DNA from: Atopsyche davidsoni
Lineage: Eukaryota > Arthropoda > Insecta > Trichoptera > Hydrobiosidae
Assembly (NCBI GenBank): GCA_022113835.1
Contig: JAILWY010000012.1
Location: 18,414,001-18,478,000, forward strand
Direction of reading: 5' to 3'
DNA length: 64,000 nucleotides
Each line of letters opens with the position of its first letter. The first letter of the stretch is position 1. A program made the translations under genes and the position numbers. Below the pieces are notes generated by a model that saw only the letters and a list, made by a program, of their open reading frames with translations, was not told where the DNA came from and ran no database searches. Shown here piece by piece: positions 57,143-64,000 of the stretch.

Positions 57143-57862
57143 GCATTCCCGGGAATGGTGCCCTATAAGCGGGCTGCGGCCGACAAGTCGGGTGTCCCCG
57201 TGTACCAGCCCGCCACCACCTACCAGCAGCTAATGCAGCTGCAGCAGCCCTTCGTGCCCGTGTCATGTGAGTACCCCGCCCCCGCCCCCGCGCCCGCGCC
57301 CGCCGCCTCCCCCCGGCCCGCTGCGCCCGAGCCACCCGTCGAGTCTGCCCCTACCCTCACGCCCTCTCTCGCTCCCGCCCTCGCGCCTGCCCCCACCGCT
57401 AGTCCCGCCCGACCTGCCCGGCCGTCGCCGATCGCGCTCTCCTATACGGGCGCCGCGCTAAGCAAAGCGGCACCCGCTCCCACCCCTGCTGCTGCCCCAC
57501 CCTTGCTCTACCGGCCGCCACCCTATCCACCCCTCTTGCGCTCCCAGCTGCTGCAGTCGCAACTGCAGTCGCAGTTGCAGTCGCAGTTGCACTCCCAGCT
57601 GCAGTCCCAGCTGCAGTCCCAGCTGCAGGCGCAAGCGCAAGCTCAAGCACAAGCGCAAGCGCAAGCGCAAGTGCAACAGCAGCAGCAGCAGCAGCACCAA
57701 CAGCAACAACAGCTGCAGCTGGGTCAGCTGGGTGGGCAGCTGCCCCTGCAATGGGCACCGCAGCTGGTGTATCCGCAGCAACTGCTGTACGGTCTGCCTC
57801 CCGCGCCCGCGCCAGGTGCACCGCCCCCTCTCAATCCCTACAAGAAGATGAAGACCACCTAA
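57143..57862 (+). CDS. mbl: muscleblind long terminal exon, Pro/Ala- and Gln-rich
   Basis: Encodes residues 265-503 of the long form, ending at TAA 57860-57862. AFPGMVPYKRAAADKSGVPV and TYQQLMQLQQPFVPVSCEYP are conserved in insect mbl. Then follow a Pro/Ala region (residues 307-395) and a striking Gln-rich block (about 398-464) made of repeated QSQL and AQ words and a Q7 run, ending NPYKKMKTT. The acceptor CTCTCCTCGCAG ends at 57142. A consensus donor GTGAGT at 57267 lies inside the codons for SCEY; when used, the exon is 57143-57266 and the transcript continues to 59776. The long form therefore equals retention of that intron. Confidence 0.93.
   Translation, partial: AFPGMVPYKRAAADKSGVPVYQPATTYQQLMQLQQPFVPVSCEYPAPAPAPAPAASPRPAAPEPPVESAPTLTPSLAPALAPAPTASPARPARPSPIALSYTGAALSKAAPAPTPAAAPPLLYRPPPYPPLLRSQLLQSQLQSQLQSQLHSQLQSQLQSQLQAQAQAQAQAQAQAQVQQQQQQQHQQQQQLQLGQLGGQLPLQWAPQLVYPQQLLYGLPPAPAPGAPPPLNPYKKMKTT
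57542..57740 (+). repeat. mbl: Coding Gln-rich repeat in mbl
   Basis: CAGTCGCAGTTG-type 12-base words (QSQL, about eight copies), then GCGCAAGCGCAA words (QA, about eight copies), then a CAG run (CAGCAGCAGCAG). The three adjoining repeat types suggest local slippage. Confidence 0.85.
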
Positions 57863-58195
57863 GGCTCGGGCGCGGCCCGGGCGCCGGTCTAGTCAGGCCC
57901 GGCGGCGCGGGCGGCCGGCCGGGAGCGGAGTGCCGCGCCCGCCGCCGCCTGCCAGTCGCCGACGCCCTCGTGTCGTGTCCCGCCTCGTCAAGTCTAATGT
58001 TTAAAAAACAATTTAGCAGTGGAGATGGGACATGCGGAGACGCGAGTGTGGAGATTGTGTTCCATTGTGATAGCCGTAGCTTAGCTGATAGCGTAGAGGG
58101 CCAGGCCCGCCTCCTTCGAGGCTGTAAATGCATAAAATATTATAACTATTTTTTTAACATGGATAAGTAATAAAGCAACCAAAATTGTTCTGTAG
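57863..58195 (+). other. mbl: mbl 3' UTR of the long isoform
   Basis: The GC-rich start of the UTR gives way to AT-rich sequence. AATAAA at 58169-58174 would place cleavage at about 58190. Confidence 0.6.
58169..58174 (+). terminator. mbl: Polyadenylation signal AATAAA
   Basis: A canonical hexamer about 310 bases after the long-isoform stop, followed within 30 bases by TGTTCTGT. Confidence 0.6.
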
Positions 58196-58332
58196 ATGGG
58201 AAATTTTTATTTAGCTTTAAGTAGGATTACGTGTTGTAACTTGTACAGAGTGGTCGAGGCCTGCCATGCGCATCTGCCACCTCTGCGCCTTGCTATTTGT
58301 AAACAAACACACATATTTACTATTTACATACT

Positions 58333-58364
<32 letters not shown>

Positions 58365-59775
58365 CATATGGAGTCAGTATTTGTAATAATAACGCTTGAA
58401 AATGCATGATTATTTGTTTTTTATTACCTACTTGGTTACATCATCTTTGGTATAATACTGAATTTGGCTTATCGATCTGGAAGCTGTTCTATCCTCTTGG
58501 CATATCACACAGTCGCTTATCTCTCGTAAGTCACCGAGCCTCACGCCCCGCCCGCCTCCCGTAGTTCCCTTCCTTCCGCTAGGACCGGCGGACAGTGTAC
58601 AGTCCCCCGCTCGGGGAGCAAGGGTCCGTCTGTCGGCCTCCCACCGCGCCACCGGACCAAAGTAAACACCGGCCGACAGACACACCGGCGAGCGAGCAAA
58701 CGTCGACCAGCCCGACAGACAGACCAAGTCTACCGAATCGTAGAACATATTCCTTCCTGTAAAGAAAAAGCAAAAGAGCATCAGTCGAATAACGATAACA
58801 CTGCTTGAGTGTACGCTTCCTTGGAACTTTAACTAGAGCGAATGCCCCGTGACCGGAATATCCCGGGAGCCGCGTCACTTGCGGTCTCTAACCTCATCCT
58901 CGATTGAACTGATTTTGTTAAATAGTAGTAAGTTGTTACAGCTTTGTACTTGATCCGATTTGGTTTGGTGTGGCTCCGTTGTTTGTGTCCCACGCCGCTT
59001 CGGTGGCCCCGGCTCGGCCGCTAACACTGCCTAGCGTAGCATGGACTAGACCTTAATTATCCACTCGATCAATGCCCAGGTATTTGTTTTTTTGTATTAT
59101 GCAATATTTAACAGTTTCCTTATCAGTTGCACCGCTTTTGGCATATTTTGACTCGATGACTCTCCTCATCGGTGTTCTTATTTGTCAGCGTTTAGTGATT
59201 TTCCGGTTTTCACAATGTCAGCCGAATCGACACTCATCCAGTCATGGACGCTTCTTATTTTCACTTGGAGATCTTTCATCTCCTAATCTTGTTCCATGTC
59301 CTGGTGAGTATCGCTTCAATCTGATGGGTGTGACTTGTCGTGCCGTAACAAGATTGACGAGTTCGCTTTGAGTCTCGCTTTTGATGAATTATCAGTTTGA
59401 GTAACCGCTTCTTACACTTATATAACTTGACGTGCCGCTTACCGCATGCCGACGTAGTGGACCGAAGCAACCGTGGCAGGCCGCAGAGGCTAACGAGGAC
59501 CGCGTCCTCGGACAGGCTCCTCGTTTGCCTTCCAGAGACTTGTCACTGTCGCCTTCGTTGTTCCGTTCTAGGCTTACCGGCAAAGTCGCGTGAAGCTTCA
59601 CGGTAAATATGATTTTATTTTTTATTAATGCATGTTCAGTCGATTTCCGATCGCATGTACCTAATGATGGCTTTTTGTTTCATGTCTCCCAAATGTGATG
59701 ACATCTGTAATCCGCAATAACTTGTCAACTTGTCCACTATTCACTCGCATTTCTTGACTCGGGGGCCGGTGGCAG
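58196..59775 (+). other. mbl: mbl intron to the finger 5/6 exons
   Basis: Includes a TA microsatellite at about 58335-58367 and otherwise unremarkable sequence. No coding exon is supported until 59776. Confidence 0.6.
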
Positions 59776-59831
59776 GCGGGGCGGCGCCTCCCAACGCGCC
59801 CCACGTGCTGTACACCGACGCCCGGGGACAG
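59776..59831 (+). CDS. mbl: muscleblind alternative exon before finger 5
   Basis: The acceptor GGTGGCAG ends at 59775 and the donor GTACCC starts at 59832. The 56 bases read, after completing a split codon, GAAPPNAPHVLYTDARGQ and end in phase 0. The incoming phase needs one base from the previous exon, and exon 57143-57266 leaves exactly one (T), giving Cys306. The acceptor is short on pyrimidines, so confidence rests mainly on the phase fit and on the neighbours. Confidence 0.7.
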
Positions 59832-60203
59832 GTACCCGCTTGTAAGAGTGTCCGCCTCTCCCTCCCGGAGGCTCTCCACCCCGTCTTTGCTTAGTAACGT
59901 GAGTAGATAACAGCCCGTTTGCGCTTCCGCCGCCTCCACTGCTTGCGCATCGGCGTCTGTGGGAGGCCGGGATATCGCACGGTAACCGTGCGAGCTGCTT
60001 AAGCTGCCCGGAGCGGTCGGCGAATGGCCGGCGCTACCCGACCTCCCGCTGGCGCTGCCTCGGCGCTGCCGAGTGTAGCTCCCGCCGCCGGCCACTCTCA
60101 GTCCGGCTGAGTCGACCGACCACGGTTCGGGGCCGTATCCTCCCGAAGCGCGCTTGCCGCGTTCAGCTCTGAAAGTGCTTGATCTCAGTGTATAACGTTT
60201 CAG

Positions 60204-60288
60204 TTACTGGACACCCTCCCGGTGTGCCAAGATTTTAATCGGCGAGGCTGCGTCCGCCCCGCCTGCAGGTTCGTGCACGTCAGGGAAG
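60204..60288 (+). CDS. mbl: muscleblind alternative exon: CCCH finger 5
   Basis: Acceptor GTATAACGTTTCAG ends at 60203; donor GTGAGT starts at 60289. It encodes LLDTLPVCQDFNRRGC then VRPACRFVHVRE, residues 325-352, with the finger C332-x7-C340-x4-C345-x3-H349, and leaves one base of a glycine codon. The finger keeps the VC-x-(D/E)-F and CRF-x-H pattern of muscleblind fingers 1 and 3. It also resembles the middle finger of ZC3H10, which is the main alternative assignment. Confidence 0.8.
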
Positions 60289-60354
60289 GTGAGTGGGCCG
60301 TGGGGAGGGGATATAACTAAGAAGGTGACGCTGACTAATACCGGGCTGTTGCAG

Positions 60355-60485
60355 GAGGCGGACTGGCGGTGGAGCGCGGCAGTGTGGCGGTGTGCCGGGA
60401 CGCGGCAGCGGGGCGCTGCGGGCGCAGGGCGTGCCGCTACTACCACATCCCCGTGGCCCTGCCACCGGCGCCGGTGTTGCCCTGA
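60355..60485 (+). CDS. mbl: muscleblind alternative terminal exon: CCCH finger 6
   Basis: Acceptor CGGGCTGTTGCAG ends at 60354. A second possible acceptor, GAG, lies 3 bases on, so one glycine may be optional. Residues 353-395 read GGGLAVERGSVAVC, then RDAAAGRCGRRACRYYH and IPVALPPAPVLP, ending at TGA 60483-60485. The finger is C366-x7-C374-x4-C379-x3-H383, the same spacing as finger 4, and GSV-x-VC-x-DA-x-x-GRCGR-x-x-CRY-x-H aligns with finger 4 almost residue for residue. The linker from H349 to C366 is 16 residues, against 15 between fingers 3 and 4. Confidence 0.82.
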
Positions 60486-63400
60486 AGCCGCTGGCGCGCG
60501 CACGGTCGCCGCCGGACTGTTTTTGTTTGAGATATATATGTGCGGCGCGGGGAGGCGACTCTTCCGCGCGGCGCTCGGCTCCGGACGGTGCGAGAAGAGA
60601 AGTATCCTATAGCCCCTTCAAAAGGAGATGGAATGATATATTTGAATTAACATATGAAGGATGCGAGCGTTTCGCATCGTTAAATTTAGTGAATAATACG
60701 CGATATTGTATTCTTTAAAGAATGTACGCTAAGGTAGAGGTAGGAAGCGAAAGCGACCGCGGGCGCCTCGCTCGGAGGCGGAGTCGGCGCCGACCGCGCT
60801 CGAGCGCTCGATTAGTTGTAATTTTACAAATACTACTATTTTTTTGTAAGTTATTTTGTATTGCGGAGGAGCAGCGTGTGAGATTATTGTGTAAATATGC
60901 CGCGACACGTTGAACCGAGGCAGGAGCCTCCGTGTGAACAAACTGATTGTGATATTTATAGAGGTCTTCACTCGCCGGCGGTTACCGGAGCACGGAGTGA
61001 TACTCGAGTCGAATGATAAGCTTAGTGGGAGTTCCTGCGGTACGTCCCGCGTACAGTTCCTTCTGGTCCGGTGAGCGTTTTCCTTTTCGTTTCCGATCGC
61101 CTAATTGGAGAAACGATATTTTACTCATAGTATATATTTTATTACTAGAGCCACAGTCGATCAGGGCGGCAGTTAGAGTAAGAGGTAGCTAGTTAGGCTA
61201 GTAGAGGACGCGGAGCAGCGAGACCGCTGTTCCGTCTGTCTCGCTTTAGGGAGGCCGTCCCGGATGACCTCCGCCCTAGTTTAGCTTAAGGACGACTCCA
61301 TTACAGAAAACACCAATAGTCTAGCGGTTTCTATCTTTACGGCACTCGACTCTCTTTTGACACCGTCGCATTTATATTAAGTGAAGTTGTAGACGACGAT
61401 ACCCCGGGTCGGGTCGCTGCAGTCTCCCATCCGGACCTGTCCGGGGCGCCCGCTCTGTCACTTCCTCGTCGCCTCGACGTATCCGGCCAAAGCTCCGAGG
61501 CTCGGGGCTCACTACTGTTAGTCCCACATGAATATGCAAAATAATGGTAATCAACAATCTTATGATTTTTGTAAGAACCGTTATGAATACTACCTTTGTA
61601 AGATATGGATTATTTTATCACTCTCGAGACTTTGTCAGCGTCGGACGGAGGCCTTCTCCCGAGAGAGATCTCCTAATAAATATATCAGCAGTGCCTATTT
61701 CTCTCGTACCTTAACAGTTTGTTTCCGGCGATGGCCGTTCGGACGGGATGCGGATGCGGAAGCGCCACTCTGTGTTGTCAGTTATGCCATTGGTTGGTTT
61801 TGTACGTTATTTTGAGATTATAAAGATACATTATTTTTAATCGATCGCGATATATTTTTTAAGATGGCCCTCAAGGATCCAGGTTTTCTGTGGCCGGTGG
61901 CAGCTCCGCGTTTGTCGGGAATGCATTTCACCGCAATGAACAATAAATGTGAATACAATGAATGTGCTTCACTGCGATATCTGATGGATATCGAGTCTTC
62001 CATTTTAATTGTCACGATGGTACGTACGGTGGTTGTCCGGTGTCTGCCGCGCCTGGTCTCCGCGAGGGACCGACTCACGGTTGCGAGGTTCCTCTGTTTC
62101 GAATCGGTTCGAGTCCCGTTGTGCAATTTTTCTTTACTTTCCAACGGAGAGTGCTCGCGTTTACATGAGAAGTCTCGAAGATTATTATTTTTTCTATATT
62201 TAATAACATTTTATAAACGTGTTTATATAATTATAATATTATACAAATATATATAGGTACACTATTGAAAAATTATATATTATATTTTTATCAGAGTTTC
62301 TCCGAAATTGACTTTTGAAATTATCACGTAAGCACATAACTTTTGTAACCGTAAATGTCAAGCTCGATCTCCACGGGGTCGGGCTCGTTTGATTTGATCG
62401 AAGTTCTGTGTATAAGCATTATCACTCGACTGTCGAACCGTCGAACTCTTGCGGAATGACGACGCAGCCTTACCAGTGTGCCCTCAGCATCAGCTCTGCA
62501 GTGGGACGGATATTCTAAAGTTGCCGGAAGCCTTGTATGTGTAAGTGTCCCGGTCCGCGTGCTGTGGCGCATGTCAGCCCACGACGGCGCGTGTTCCGCT
62601 CCCGCTCTGCTCTCTCGTTGCCCAGGTGGCGAAGGTGTCTGAGCATGTGAACCGAGAGATTGAATATTTTCATTAGAGATTATTGACATTTGATTTGATA
62701 TTTTAAGTATCCTATTAGGAGTAACTAAGTTGACATTTACAACGAATGTTTCCTTCCGGGTCCGAGTCTGTAGACGTAGACGGATTTGTTTTCCCGTTTT
62801 GTAAGTGATATTCTCTTGAATTATTGTTTCGATAATTTTGTGATATTTTAATATAAATATTGTTATGTCATAAATGGAGTTTTATTCCAAATGAGAAGAA
62901 TGATGAAATGGTAGCGATCGCTGGTTATTTCGAGGATTAGAACTAAAAGCAAAACCATGACTGTAAATATATACAAAAGAGCGCACGCAAGTGACAAAGA
63001 TTTATCTTATTCTTCTTGTTTTTGAATAAATTTACAAACGTACAATTAATGGAATCGGGCCACGCCTGCCACTCATCTGAGTAATCTGGTTTTCTTAAAT
63101 GTATGTGGACATGAACATGAACCTAAACATCATGACATTATAATATCTCTAAGTTAATAACGATGTGATGATGGTCCTCGGACGCTACAGTTCGAGAACA
63201 GCATAGTTAATAAACAAGTAATTATGTCAAACTAGCACATGTTTTTTTGTAACCCGATCCAAATTCCCATCCCGAGGTTCACTTTTCTACCGAGCTCTCC
63301 AGGTCGCCTCGCCTTGTCCTTCAAGAGCCAAGACATTAGAGTTATTTCAAATATTAAGTTGTACATGTCTTGTTTTCAATGGCAGTTTTCTTCATTGATT

Positions 63401-64000
63401 TTTTTGTTTCACGTGTTTTAAAAGTTAAACATTTTCAAATTCAGTAATCAATTTCAAGAAATTTCACCAGTTGTGCGCCCGCACCTGAGTGTTTAAATGA
63501 AGTTATGAAGTCATGTCGATCTTCTGTGTGCTACTCATGTCCAAAAAGTAGACATTGATAAGAGAGGAGTATGGTGCTACACAAGGTTGGAGGGAAATGA
63601 TATTTATTCACCCATATGTCCGTTATGAAAACATCAACCAGAGGATTTATTTATAATTAAAAAAACCTAGAATCAATATAATGGGGATTTGCATTTTAAC
63701 GATTTCAAGCTTAGATTTGAAATTATGGACAAGGCAATAGTAACATCAGAGTATGAGGGCCACTATCAAAGAGAATGGTAAGTATGCAGTCTCAAAAGGC
63801 AGGACCTGTATGCATGCTGGAAGAATTGCAGTTTTGTAAGGTTTAGATTCATACACTGTTGAACAACCATTACAAGGCCAAGTTCAGGATTGTTAGAGCA
63901 ATCGAGAGAATTTTCCTTAGGAATATGTTAGCATTATACATATAGTTATATGTATGTAACAAAACATTAAATAGTTCCAAAAACATTCATTAATATAAAT
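60486..64000 (+). other. Probable long mbl 3' UTR and downstream DNA; no gene seen
   Basis: CpG-rich near the stop, then AT-rich. AATAAA hexamers occur at about 61676, 61942, 63024 and 63209 and could serve the six-finger isoform. Open frames (for example 61864-62256) overlap on both strands and show no domain. A GGTTCGAGTCCCG word at 62106 is not part of a foldable tRNA. Confidence 0.4.

Noticed and set aside
62030..62125. tRNA-like B-box word GGTTCGAGTCCCG
   Set aside because: The flanking bases cannot form the T stem, and no matching A box or acceptor stem is present.
61864..62256. 130-codon frame downstream of mbl
   Set aside because: It overlaps frames on the other strand, ends in low-complexity Ile/Tyr codons, has no domain, and sits where a long 3' UTR is expected.
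1..64000. CRISPR array or bacterial operon
   Set aside because: Spliced genes, mariner, hAT and Helitron elements and AATAAA signals mark the DNA as animal. The regular repeats have no unique spacers.

Overview
The window looks like nuclear DNA of an arthropod, most likely an insect. It is AT-rich, littered with decayed DNA transposons and (TA)n microsatellites, and punctuated by short, very GC-rich tandem arrays. I cannot name the species. The only host gene I can identify with confidence is muscleblind (mbl), the CCCH zinc-finger splicing regulator. Its coding exons lie on the + strand from about 49.6 kb to 60.5 kb and are strikingly GC-rich compared with their introns.

Layout. From 1 to 49.5 kb I see no convincing host coding gene. 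This part is either upstream intergenic DNA or the long 5' intron(s) of mbl. It holds an unassigned 2.6 kb transposon with terminal inverted repeats (2501-5081); a hAT element with a mariner inside it (11337-13649); two small hAT-type elements with perfect 8-bp target duplications (21723-22462 and 32806-32995); a truncated mariner (33271 to about 34064); a mariner-like element inserted in a TA microsatellite (34469-35721); a second DDE element directly beside it (about 35790-37057); and a Helitron remnant (39655-40945). About twenty GC-rich arrays with different units are spread through the window, the largest being a higher-order minisatellite at 24052-24815. A stem-loop repeat family with core GCCAACGTGAAAGGTTGGC recurs at least six times, including inside mbl introns.

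The mbl gene. Exon 49568-50123 carries 5' UTR, the start codon, finger 1 and half of finger 2. Exon 53023-53376 completes finger 2, and exon 53812-54021 carries fingers 3 and 4. After that, several phase-compatible alternative 3' parts are visible: a short end with a basic KKRP motif (55004-55126, 290 aa in total); a long Pro/Ala- and Gln-rich end (55625-55666 plus 57143-57862, 503 aa); and an end that uses a donor inside the long exon to join 59776-59831, 60204-60288 and 60355-60485 (395 aa). This last end adds a third tandem pair of CCCH fingers.

Two observations deserve most attention. One is the predicted six-finger muscleblind isoform, whose exon phases fit exactly. The other is that the first coding exon, equivalent to the exon that makes circMbl in Drosophila, keeps an open frame across a hypothetical back-splice, so a circular RNA could encode a 160-residue product. 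All exon calls come from reading splice signals and phase; no transcript data were available.
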